In this document: one piece after another, positions 25,487-36,677 of the stretch
Layout of the letters: each line of letters starts with the position of its first letter
How positions within the stretch are numbered: position 1 is the first letter of the stretch
Source of the DNA: Tethya wilhelma
Taxonomy: Eukaryota; Porifera; Demospongiae; Tethyida; Tethyidae
Assembly: GCA_964030475.1 (NCBI GenBank)
Contig: CAXIPT010000009.1
Coordinates: 1,815,212 to 1,879,211 of the forward strand
Length of the DNA stretch: 64,000 nucleotides
Reading direction: 5' to 3'
The notes under the pieces: model-generated
What the model was told of the DNA's origin: nothing
Seen by the model: the letters and a program-made list of their open reading frames with translations, nothing else
Database searches by the model: none
Translations under genes and position numbers: made by a program

Positions 25487-27495
25487 GCATGAGTTGGACA
25501 GATTGATTTGATATCCATGTTATAACGTTTGCTTTTTATTTTTACAGCTTGCAATTTTTAATTATGGTTTCAGTGTATATGATATTGTATTAGAAGATGA
25601 TTCACAATAAAAATGAAGGCACCAAGGTGCATAAGCCTTGGCACAATTAACTAGCATGATGCACAACGATACATGAATGCATGACCTCATCATCTAACCA
25701 ACCTCAAATTCTAGCCTGTAGCAATGCAAGAATGTAATTGCTGACCAGCCTAGTTATAATAGCCTCTGTTTAGAAATTCGTTGATGCTTGTAGCACTTGC
25801 AATACAGTACTGAATGCTAAGTAGCTTAGTTTCTTGATCAGTGCCAGTCTCATATATGAGCATGTGTGAGTATTCACGTCAGTATCACGCAAGTCAATAA
25901 TCTCTTTCAAGTTGTTTATAGATTATCTATGGTACCCCCAGGGGGTACTATATTATCTATGGTCTTTCTAACCTTTTTTTGCCTAGATCTCGCATACATG
26001 TTGACACCAGACGACCAGAAGAGGTGAGAGTTTCTAGCCTGCTTGCTACCACTCTTGCAGAATGTTCATGATTATACCAGCAATTCAAATCAATATCACT
26101 GAGCCGCACAATCTATTTCCCTGCAGGCCGCTCAGTGTCATTATGGAGAGACTTTTTTTAGGAGTCTGGACTTGAGGCAAAAGGCTTTTTAGCTTCTCTA
26201 GCTAAAGAATATGCTTGGATAGCTGATTTCTTGGTAGCAAAGCCATTATGCCACAGATAGTGTAGGCTAGGCCTTTTGTAGAAGCCTGGAGAAGCTGTTT
26301 TCTTTTATACGGCGCGGTGTTAATTACATTCCGTTTCCGGTACGATTACGTCACTTACTCTGAATCAATTAACTGCATTCCATTTAGCGTCACGTCTTCC
26401 GTCTCCAATGAATCTCATTAACGAAACCCAACTAACATTTCCTATCAGTAATGTTTGTGGTATAAATAGGGACTCGCAACTATATATAGTGAGTGTGTTA
26501 GTGTAGCGGGGCTATGGCAGGAGTCAAATACTGCCTAAGGTTCATCACATACATGGTCCGGGGGCCGTGGTGAGTCTCCCCTGAAATATATGCCTCGCTA
26601 ACTGCATACTTACATACATTCAGCTCATCAGTTGAGCATAGCTATAGTTGAGCCCCCACCTACTCGCAGAACCTATGTCAGTCATAGCGCCTTTGTGACT
26701 GGCATGTAGTGTACGGGGTAGGTGGGATAAAGGATGGAGGTACGATATAACCCCTTGATCGTGCAGCGCTAGCACATGTCATATGACAAGGTCAAGGCTC
26801 GTACTGAAATCCCCGCTCAACATTTTTTTTCATAGCTGTAGTCAAATCTCCGTCTAGGAAGGTCGTATTGAGCTGGGGTTGGTTGGTACCATTGCAATCA
26901 GCTTGAAGAGATCTAGTTTTTTATACACATTATTAAGCTTTCTAGTGACTGAAACTGAATTAGATGTTTAGTTAGGCTTCAGTGTTGAAGTTCGACACAA
27001 CTCAGTTTCTGTTAGTTGCAGAGCGTCTTAGCGCGTGCATGCAACTGAGCGCTCGAGCGTACACAACTCTATAATCACTATCACTGAAGTGCTAACTGGC
27101 TATATTCAATTTTCAATCAATGAGTTACTTACCTGTCCAAGCAGCTAGCTAAGCGGGCAGCCAAACTCAAGTAGTCATAAGCCTCGGCACACTCAACTAG
27201 GATGCCGCACAACTAATTAAAACATGTATGCATGACTTATGACCAGCACCATTCACTGCATGAGAGGTGTAGTCTGGTGTATCTAGACAATGAGAGGTTA
27301 TAGCAAAATCAGTTCTAGCCTGCTGCATTTGTATTGACTGAGCTGTGGTCAGCCTAACGGTTGAAATTCATTGAATATCCTGATACTTTTGACGCTTGTA
27401 GTACTTGCAAATTGAATGCTCAGCTGTAGCCAGCTACTGAGTATCGGTCAGCCATTCTTCAGATAATCTCAGTAGTAACAGACAGACAGACACAG

Positions 27496-27527
<32 letters not shown>

Positions 27528-28185
27528 GTGCCGAGGCTTAACAAGAGGACTCTCTGAGATAGGAACACTGTATTGGTAACCTCTCAACAAACTGAAAGGA
27601 CAATTCATAGTTACCCAAAATTCAAAATCCCTACTGTAGCAATACAAACACGGCAACCTCCAAGAAGAGGACAACTTCTCTACAAAGCACAAACAAGCTG
27701 AATAGTACATGTCCTTTGTTCAGAGGTTTCACTACACACCTTATACATGAACTGTAGCGTATTACACCACATGCCATAGACACAGAGAAGACATGCACAA
27801 TTAAAGATAATAATTAATTATAAGAGTTGTTTTTCCATTCCAAGAGAGGCATAAAATCAATAACGTAAATTAATCGAAAGAATGAAATTTGATCGATTGG
27901 AAAACTATATAATAATATACTGGTATTAAATTGATTGGGTAAACAGTACACTTATTAATAAACATTACATAAACAATTATAATAATTATCTCCTCATCAT
28001 TTGATACACATACTTAGATGATAAGACACAAAAGTAGCAAGTATAAATAACCATTAAGACAAGGTTCATTTAAACATGAACAAGACATGACAAAAAAGAA
28101 ACAAACAAAACTCTTTGAAGTGTCATACAACAGACAAATGTTTCCACTCCTGAAGTGGAGAGAGAAAGGTGGTAGTTGAGTATGG
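25487..28185. other. Gene-poor region with diverged repeats and an orphan promoter
   Basis: Two diverged copies of one repeat lie at about 25,615-25,850 and 27,175-27,440 (both run from CATAAGCCT-GGCAC through a CTTGTAG-ACTTGCAA segment). A half-copy of the family C palindrome lies at about 26,845-26,930, and a TATA promoter with a possible first exon at 26,461-26,569. A short (CA)n is at 27,498-27,524. The stretch 27,700-28,130 is AT-rich and probably 3' UTR of the next minus-strand gene. Confidence 0.5.
26461..26569 (+). promoter_or_regulatory. TATA promoter and possible orphan first exon
   Basis: TATAAATA (26461-26468) is followed 46 bp later by ATG at 26514. A 56-nt reading frame (MAGVKYCLRFITYMVRGP) ends in a good donor (TG-GTGAGT, 26570). 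The Cys-basic-aromatic start resembles the first exon of tetraspanin-like proteins, but I find no following exon on the plus strand before 28.1 kb. It could belong to a gene whose rest was lost, or be chance. Confidence 0.35.
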
Positions 28186-28787
28186 CTAGACCCAGGAGTC
28201 CAGAGCTGCTCCCTCCTGAAGCTGCTGTCTCTCCTGCTCCTTTTGCTGTCTCTCCTTCAACCTCCTTGAGGCACGCTTCTTCTCAATGTCAACCTGATGA
28301 GGTCAAAGGTCAAGACGATGTGATCTTTAACACCATCCATACCAGTACAAGCATAATGACAAAATTATTGCTAAACTTTTAAATAATTATAAATCTGAAT
28401 CAGTCAAAATAGACTTTTTCTTAAAACTTTCACGAAAAAAATGACTGATTGTGAAAATTTTAAAACTTCTTTGAATTTCTTGAACTAACTCATCAAAATA
28501 CACTTTTCTCTTAAAAAAAACATGGTCTGAAAGTAAAAAATTTCGCCTAACACAAACTTCTGATTTGTAGGACAAATACAAATGGCACTATAACCATAGA
28601 TCTCACTGAGGCGTAGGTGGCGTTGGGGTCTGGTTCTGGTAGTGGTTGCCCAGGTGATGGCTCCTCTTCCTGGGAGGTGATGGAGAGAGGTCCGCTGGTG
28701 GAGAGGGGACCACTGGCAGTGGAGGCAGCCGTCTCAGAGCGGGTGGACTGGACAGAGGGCTTCACCTGGGTCTCCTCGATGCTCTGA

Positions 28788-28848
<61 letters not shown>

Positions 28849-30039
28849 AAAGTAATTTTATTCAATCTTGATTTCAAAAGGTATAATTAGGGTATAGATA
28901 AAATTACACTATTTGATCTCTCCCACCCATATATATAGGTGGGATTTAGTGTGGGGGGTNTGCAGCGTGCAGATTTAAATTGTCAAAATTTTGCTAAAAT
29001 GTGAATTTGCCAAATTTTTAAGCCTGCCAAATTTCCCCGCTATACGGTACTTCCACCGATCGACTCACCTGTACTGTGCTCTCCCATTCATCCCAATGTG
29101 GGTGTGTTCATAATCCCTCCGTCTGCGAGGGGGACTTGCTTGTGAAATATTCTCCATACTGCGGGTCCCCGGACCACCAACACCTCGACCTCCCCAATTT
29201 CTTGTCTGCCCCCTGAGAGACGAGGGGGGTATTGAGACCCCCATGGCTCTAGCACCACTGGAGGCCGACTCGGGGACCGGACTGAGAGTGTCCTTGGGGC
29301 GATTAAGATAGGGGTATCCCCCTGCCGCTGCCGGCTGGGTGTTCTCGTAGTTCCTCTTACCCTGAGTACGACTGTGAAGGTGGGTGGTGGGCATTAATTA
29401 GAATAAATACCAGAAAATTTCTAAACAGGTTCTATAGTCGATTGAATATATTAATATCGGCAGCTAAGACTCAATGAAACATGAAAAATTCTAGTCATAC
29501 ATTTAGATATGGGTGTGCATTATTTAGAATCATTATGCCGGTCATACAGTAGTTCAATAAACTGCCAAACTTATCGATAAATTCAAATATTACAGGTAGT
29601 TAATACGTGTGCAATGATAAACACTGATACATGCTGCTGCTGTAGGTAAATGGATTTATCTTGTCAATCAACAGTTACATGACTCACTTGGGGGAATTCC
29701 CTACTCCTAGATGAGCTCGTCGCTGTAAATTGGGTGACCTATTTGAAGCCGGGTCGCCATGGTAACCATTACTCATACTATTATGAGACGGACTGGAATG
29801 ACCTGAAGAAATAAAGAGAAGGAAAAAAAAAATTCAATATCTCAAAAAATCTTTTGTTTTGTATTTTCTTACTGTTCTTTGGTGGCCTTCCAGTGCCCCG
29901 CCCACTCTCAAACTCCGCCTCCCCCTCCTCGTCCTGTTCCTCCGGGAGACAGTGATCCTTGATGGGATCGAGGGAGAACTCCCCCCCAGCCAGGAAGGAA
30001 GGGTCTTTGTAGTGACTGTGTTTACTGCGAAGACGTTTC

Positions 30040-30089
<50 letters not shown>

Positions 30090-30549
30090 AATATTTGATA
30101 AACAAAATTAGGATAATAATTACCATATAGCTGGTAAATTTGGCGAATTCTCATTTTAGCATGATTGGTGATTTTAAATTTGGCAATTTAATTCCGCACA
30201 CCCCATGCGAAATAAAACAACTAGTTAGTTTAAATTCGGCGACTTGCAGAATAATTCACCAATTCACTAAATTTAATTCTCACCAAATTTACATGCTATA
30301 TTATGGTGTATTAGAAACATTTTCAACCTAAAAATTTCTCAACCTACACAACATTGTACATATATACGGCACACCACCACTTGCATATCCTAGGTAGACT
30401 CACATGACAGAGTCCACGATGGCCGACCCACTCAGTTTGGAGTCAGTGTCTGAGTCCTGGTCGTCATCATCGTCCATCCAGGCCATCATCTTGGACTGCC
30501 AGCTGGCAAGACCACTCCCACCAGTCCCAACCCCTTCAGGGACAGCCAT
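28186..30549 (-). CDS. Disordered adaptor-like protein ending in a PDZ ligand (DSWV)
   Basis: Six exons with matching phases: 30404-30549, 29873-30039, 29688-29802, 29069-29371, 28606-28783, 28186-28293. The start (MAVPEGVGTGGSGLASWQSK) leads into an acidic stretch (WMDDDDDQDSDTDSK). Low-complexity Ser/Pro/Gly/Arg regions follow, with Tyr motifs (RNYENT, YPYL, DYEHT, NATYASV), then a short charged helix (KKRASRRLKERQQKEQERQQ) and the C-terminus LDSWV. S-x-V at the end is a class I PDZ ligand, and DSWV is the known ending of delta-catenin/ARVCF proteins, though no armadillo repeat is present. I do not recognise the family. Two introns carry (CT)n on the coding strand immediately before the acceptor. 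A cytoplasmic scaffold or junction partner is only a guess. Confidence 0.65.
28961..29050. mobile_element. MITE family B, truncated copy
   Basis: Right end reads CCAAATTTCCCCGCTATACGGTAC, the inverted form of the family B terminus seen at 30,121 and 44,862. The left part is lost at the single N at 28960. It lies in an intron of the DSWV gene. Confidence 0.5.
30121..30310. mobile_element. MITE family B copy
   Basis: Termini pair: TACCATATAGCTGGTAAATTTGG on the left against the complement of CCAAATTTACATGCTATATTATGGT on the right. The inside is AT-rich with repeated TTTGGC/AATTC words and no ORF. It is inside the first intron of the DSWV gene. Confidence 0.65.
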
Positions 30550-30602
30550 AGTAGTATGTGTGGTCCAGGAATAGTCTCAATGATACAATATCTATGGGGA
30601 TT

Positions 30603-30648
<46 letters not shown>

Positions 30649-30969
30649 GAAAGCTCAAATAAATGTGGAAATCTTTGTACAAGTATAAATGACTACTAGA
30701 AGGTTAAATTGTTTTCCAATCAACTCTTTTTTTTTTAAATTTCCAAGTTATTTTACTTGTGATGTTAGTCAACAATAAATAAAGACAAATTGATTAGCTA
30801 TTACCAATCCTTTGTGTGTACAAAGATCTGAGAGCAATTGGAGGCATTTCAAGTAACAGAAATACAACAAAACAAACATATATCCTATAGTAAACGGACA
30901 AACAACCTGTTTACAACCGAACTCATTCTCACACACAAACACTCACAAAATACCCTAAAACTGCCTTGC

Positions 30970-31010
<41 letters not shown>

Positions 31011-31205
31011 ATATCGTGCAGCTGTACATGTCAAGCAAGCCATGTAAAGAAAATGGATGGTGCCCAATTCCATTGAAATTGTGGGAGAGAGAAAACCAAC
31101 ACACACACAGTCAGTGAGAGTGCACTTGGCCACTACTCATTCATTGCTATAGAAACAGAGACAGGTGCACTGTTGACTGTGGGCAGGTGGCACAATGGAG
31201 GAATG

Positions 31206-31242
<37 letters not shown>

Positions 31243-31993
31243 GGCTGTCTTCCTTATACAAGCTCTCCTAGTGTATTCATGGCGTGTTCTGAGGGTGTTT
31301 CAATTCTCAGCTGTTTTTAATCGAATTCTTTCAACCCCATCACCTACTGCTGTGTTTTCATAGCTGGCATTCCACATTCCAACCTCCCATGACAATTAAA
31401 AGTCTTAAAGAAAGTATGTTAAATAAGACCTTTCTCTCTCTGTTTCTCTCTCAGCCTCAAGCACTTACAAACGTTGAAGATTGATGGTTTCATCATGATA
31501 GAACAAATTTCACAAGGAAAATGCAGTACAGAAGATTTAAATGCCACTAAATATCGTAGCTACACACACAAACACACACACACAGAAGCTTAGAAGGAAA
31601 GCGAACAATGAAAGCCTGCCTAACGTTGAATGGCTGTGTGTGTGTGGCTGTGACTTCTTATTGTGGGCTCACATAGCAATGCCCATATCACAGTCAGCCA
31701 GTGGTCAAACAAGGATGGACATTTTGCCAAAAACTGGCTCAAGATGGTAGCACTGTGATTTGACGAGCAGCAACAACACTTGGCAATGGACAATACCCAC
31801 TATCATAGCTAGTGATATGGGGGGACTGTATTAGGAGGGCTTACAGTCAGGCCTCAATTTGAACACTAATACATTAGCATTCTTGAATACACACACACTA
31901 ACTCAACTTTATAAGCACACATTGAGCAATGAGCATTATTACCACAAACACACACTTGGCTTTTTAAGCATACATACATTATGAGGACTATTG

Positions 31994-32026
<33 letters not shown>

Positions 32027-32756
32027 CAAAAGCTCTCACATTTTTCTCGAACAAGTTGCAAATACTTTCTCTACAATCAAAACTCAATCACTCGACGTAC
32101 CATCTGCAAAACACTTGCCACACACACACACACAGCCAGAGACATCTGAGCTCATCAATCATCACACACTCCAGCTTTGTCTCTGAAGAAAAACCTCAAA
32201 GACTGTTTTTACAGGACAAAGAATGCAAAGCTTACACAGGAAATTACGTAATGATGACATCATTACGTAGAGACAGACACCCATTGAACAGAACAAGGAG
32301 AATAAAATCACCTCTTTTGAACAAACTCTTGTTCTTCAAGACACCCACATACACACACACATAAGACGCTGAATGAATGATGCATAGCTGGGGTAAGTAT
32401 GGCACCAGTCAAGAGGCTTCCAGGTATTGTTGAATGTACAGAAACAGACAAATGAATAGTTTGGAACATAATACGTCTTCAAAAACACACACACATACAC
32501 ACTGGGGGAAGTCAGGGTGACTGTGAGAGAGAGAGAAATAAGATACTTTATGTGAGAGACTTTAAAAATGATTTGAATCACTTGTGAGTGCACTTTATGG
32601 ATCGGAGTGGTCATGGCTGACTGGGCACAAACCAGCCGTCCAACCACATGTGCTGGCGATGTCTGTTGGAGTTTTAATGGGAACAGTTTATTTGAGAAAT
32701 GGAGGTCACTCAATATAAATAGTTGAGGTTTAAAGTATGTCAATACACACCCACAC

Positions 32757-32822
<66 letters not shown>

Positions 32823-33224
32823 AAGGTCTGTGAAGGGAGAAAGAGACTGAGTACGCCCATTAAGGTCTTCTAGAATTTCCACCACCTTACAAAGTCGATT
32901 ACATTAGCCTAATCAAATAAAGAATGGAATACTAATTTAACACCCTCACACACACAGAGCTCTTCAAACGACAAATATCATGAGACAAGATGAACTTGAT
33001 ATCTAAAACACCCTCCAAAACGTGGGGGCTTTACAAGAATGGAGTACAGCTCCAATTACAACATTAGCACTACTAATTGGGCAGCCCATTAGTTGCACTG
33101 GCTACTTCATAGCACACTGGTACAGCTGGCAGTGGGAAGGTCAAAGGTCAGTGTCGTATGGAACAGAGAAAGGATGACCCACCCAATGGAATAGGAAGAG
33201 AGTTAAGTCACAGTGTGTAATGGT

Positions 33225-33287
<63 letters not shown>
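30550..33287. other. Microsatellite-rich region without recognisable genes
   Basis: (GT)n or (CA)n tracts at about 30,606-30,645, 30,975-31,009, 31,211-31,240 and 31,996-32,023, and (GA)n at 32,761-32,818 and 33,229-33,287, lie among non-coding unique sequence. ORFs here are only CA/GA-repeat translations. It presumably holds the upstream region of the DSWV gene. The sized gap 33288-33344 follows. Confidence 0.55.
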
Positions 33288-33344
33288 NNNNNNNNNNNNN
33301 NNNNNNNNNNNNNNNNNNNNNNNNNNNNNNNNNNNNNNNNNNNN
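33288..33344. other. Assembly gap (57 N) between (GA)n and (GT)n tracts
   Basis: The gap joins a long (GA)n run to a long (GT)n run. It marks the left border of the duplicated ZC3H/fibrinogen segment, so the adjacency of the two sides is doubtful. Confidence 0.85.
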
Positions 33345-33401
<57 letters not shown>

Positions 33402-33914
33402 GTGGCATTACAGAAATAGCATGGCCTGTGTGTTTGTGAAAATAATATGACAATGTTGTACTCGTAGATATAATAGTTATAGGAATGGACAATGAAAAAA
33501 CAAATCATTGGGGGAAAAATCTGGAAACTTACCTAGGATTCGACCCCATACATGTAATAGCATGATGAAATACATGACCATGCACATGTCAAAATGTGTT
33601 TCTAGATATGACTTATGGGCAATTTTATATAATTATAGATAATAGCTAGCGTGAGATTGCAGCAAAAGACAATCAACTATATTATCAAAGATGTGGGTCA
33701 GTGGGTGAACTAAAACAAACACCAACAGCTGCTGACACTCACATCAACACACACAGAGGATTATACCATAGAGAAGGTGGAGTCTTGGGCTGCCCACATT
33801 TTATGTCAATAATAACAGTTGTGTCAATAGCTGACGAAGGCTCACGGGCCGAAATGTCCTATTATCATTTATTTGTACTGCTATGTAAAATTGCTCAAGA
33901 AATCTACCATCTCT

Positions 33915-33995
33915 ACAATAACAATTTCCCTCATGTTGAGATAAAGATCCCGCAAAAACATGTCTAGTGATAAACAAGCAATCTGAAAGCTGTGA
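33915..33995 (+). pseudogene. 3' remnant of the fibrinogen-domain gene
   Basis: Encodes FPHVEIKIPQKHV followed by a stop. It corresponds to [13 protein letters not shown] near the C-terminus of the intact gene at 44,270-44,346, followed by the same NKQS codons out of frame. No other part of that gene is present here. Confidence 0.7.
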
Positions 33996-34156
33996 ACAAT
34001 GTAACAGTAATAATGTACATTGCCCTACAGGGTGCCCTCTCTATTGTGTAGAAAAGAATTTGTTTACAGATAATATTTGTATTTTCTTTTTTTCACAGTA
34101 TCATTTTTTGTGGCTTATTGAAAAGAAAAATAATACACAATACTAGGTATACATAC

Positions 34157-34266
34157 CGCTACCAGTAGTTCCCTAGTGAGGGGGGTGAGAGTAGCATGGG
34201 AGAATTTACACTGGGAGCCATTCTTACAATGAGACTTGGTGTGGAAGAACTTGCAGGGGAAGTGAC
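34157..34266 (-). other. Second copy of the third CCCH zinc-finger exon
   Basis: A 110-nt open exon with intact splice sites, the same length as ZC3H exon 4 (44,686-44,795). It encodes [20 protein letters not shown] with only a few changes outside the finger ([13 protein letters not shown]). It could be a working exon of a partial paralogue, or an unmerged allele segment. No other CCCH exons lie nearby. Confidence 0.65.
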
Positions 34267-34829
34267 CTGAAATGAGACATGGACCATAAACAGCTAGAAA
34301 AACAGCAACAGTAAAATCTGTGTGCAATGCACTCAAGGATCGAAGCTATATCAGATTCTGTTGTTTTGAATTCCCGCACAGTTCCTTCACATTGAGCTAC
34401 TATACTATACCTAGCCCACTGGCCAGGCTAGGATAAATTGCAATTATGGTCATGTTTCAGTTATAGGATGGTCTAGTGTCAACTAAAACATGAGTGTAAC
34501 ACAACAGAGAGGGCCTATATATACATTCACAGAGGTACTATAGCTCACAAGTTGATAGAAATTAACACTTGAAAATAATTTGTGCTATGATTTGTGACAA
34601 ATTTATATTATTTCAAACCTTGACCTCGTTTGAGACTCTGGTTTGTATCCTACCTCTTGTTGGTTCTCTGGTTGTCTCTCGACGCTCTGAGGAGGTGCAA
34701 GGGTCAAAGAAAACAGCGCCAACGAGTAAAAACATCCACACACATGCACTTGTGCTCATTCAGTAAGTGGGCGGTGTCCAGGATCACGTGAGTCTTGTAC
34801 ACACCTCCTCTGATCTGCAGACTGAATGA

Positions 34830-36060
34830 AAGAAAAAAGGAAGGCAAAAAGAAAAAGCAAATTGAAAGACCCAGAGGGTTCAGAGGAAGATAAAGGAAAT
34901 ATGTGAGACTGGTAATGATGGTGAGGGTTGTGAGGATGGTGAGGGTGGTGAGGGTGGTGAAGGGGGAGGAGCTAGCAGTGGCAGTGATAATGAGTCGAAC
35001 CACACCAAACACCTGTAGAACACCCTCACACCTCCAGGTAGAACCCCCTCACACCAAACACCTCCAGGTCAATTGCAGCAGGCTTGAATTTGCTAGGCTA
35101 AGGCTCCAGATGCCATTCCACTCTCCAATATGTGAGGGTGGTGAAGCTGGTGAGGGTGGTGAAGGGGGAGGAGCTAGCAATGGCAGTGATGATGAGGCTC
35201 CAGATGCCATTCCGCTCTCTGAAGGGAAGCATATCTCCATGGAAACAATGAAGAATGTTTCTAATGAAGTGAAAAGGTTAATACCTGGATAATAGTACGA
35301 GTAGTGCAGTGATGATATCTCTCTCTCTCGTGTGTGTGTGTGTGTGTGTGTGTAGGACTCATAAAAATATGAAGCACAAACGAAGTCAGATTCACGACCT
35401 TTTCAAGAAACAAAAGGTGACTTGAATCATGTGCTGATGTTAGATCGCTCCATTATGGTAATGGTTCAATTGTAGGAAGCAAAGAAGCTAAAGAAACTGG
35501 CTAAGTTTCCTGAGAAAAGTCTAGAAGAAGTTGCTCACAAGATTACAGAAGAGTAAGCACTCCTTGTGTCACCATGGCGATTGTGTTTGCATTGCAATAA
35601 ATAGCAAACACAAGTTGCATTGATATTCATTTTTTATGCACAGGAAAACAACAGATACCTCAAAGAAATCAAAGAAGAGTAAGATTTGGCTAAAATTTCA
35701 CTTTTTGTTTCACCTTGGTAGTCAAATTTACCAGCCATAATCATGCACACACTCTCCAGAACACAGACAGCCTTCACCTAAGAAGAAGGATGTATCTCCT
35801 TCTCTCACTGGTGGTGGTGATGGTGTAAAGATGGTGTCTCTTGATGATGTACAAGAGAGAGGTGTTGGTCCAGCTGTGAGCTATGAAGGAGCTGCTAGCT
35901 TCTTACAGGAACAGCTGTTTGGAGGGAAGCACAAGAGAATACCAGGTGTCGTGGCAACGTGTGTGTGTATTTCCCAGAAGTGTATTTTTTGCTTCCGAAT
36001 GTCTTCCATTGTCCTTTGTCTGTTGTGACTTCCCATCTGCTTTGTACTAGCCTTCCCCAT
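34830..36060 (+). CDS. Lys-rich nucleolar-like protein, partial, unrecognised
   Basis: Phase-consistent exons: about 35,130-35,276 (acidic Gly-rich, GGASNGSDDEAPDAIPLSEG, then METMKNVSNEVKR), about 35,356-35,416 (NMKHKRSQIHDLFKKQK), about 35,476-35,552 (EAKKLKKLAKFPEKSLEEVA), about 35,643-35,678 (KTTDTSKKSKK) and about 35,760-35,947 (RQPSPKKKDVSPS..., VSYEGAASFLQEQLFGGKHK). An acidic Gly-rich cassette similar to the first exon is repeated at 34,913-34,990. The 5' end is not found and the 3' end is unclear. Alternating acidic and Lys-rich segments are usual for nucleolar or RNA-processing factors, but I cannot name the family. Confidence 0.45.
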
Positions 36061-36383
36061 TTGGTATAATTTTTAGAATTACAATGCGAGGGAAGAAGCC
36101 TAGGGATGAAGTTCCTTTTGTACTACACAGATGCTACAGCTGTATACTGTAACACACACGCATATAGCATTGAGTCAGCAGGCAAAGAAATATCACAATA
36201 AACCAGCAAAGAATTTTACCAGCTCAAGTTAAACCACAAACTTGATTGCAAATGGACAGTGATTTTTTTCTTATGATCAACCATATGATTATATATATGC
36301 AACAATAACCATTTCATTTGAACTTTTTACTAGTACAGAAAAAGTACATATTTCTGTGTGTGTGTTTCTGTGTATGTGTGTGT

Positions 36384-36451
<68 letters not shown>

Positions 36452-36677
36452 ACATGGATGTGTGTGTGTGTGTGTTTCTTTCTGTGTGTGTGTGGTAATG
36501 GTAGACTGTTGTTGGAGTGTGCCATTCAAGAGGCCCAGTCCCTCCCTTCCCCTGACACTTTAGAAGTTCTTAAAACACTTCATATCTAAGAAATTTTATT
36601 ATTTCTGGAAGAAAATAACTGTTAACCTCTCTCAGGGTACTTGTATTACATGTTAGCATGACCAATGACATTGTTTA
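36061..36677. other. Intergenic, long (GT)n tract
   Basis: A (GT)n microsatellite with small interruptions occupies about 36,357-36,495. The flanks are AT-rich and likely include 3' UTR of the Lys-rich gene and of the kinase-Kelch gene. No gene is seen. Confidence 0.6.

Larger units (their letters stand above)
33345..34300. repeat. Partial duplicate of the ZC3H / fibrinogen-gene locus
   Basis: This region matches 42,660-44,800 in pieces: the (GT)n tract with AATGTGGCATTACAGAAATAGCATG, the segment around 33,680-33,810 (GAACTAAAACAAACACCAAC), the last about 80 bp of the fibrinogen gene (33,915-33,995) and CCCH exon 4 (34,157-34,266). The body of the fibrinogen gene is missing; about 90 bp of other sequence (33,820-33,905) sits there instead. 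Confidence 0.75.

Noticed and set aside
34704..34815. Possible minus-strand exon encoding IRGGVYKTHVILDTAHLL
   Set aside because: Codon pattern looks protein-like and an AG precedes it, but there is no partner exon in phase nearby and no family is recognised.
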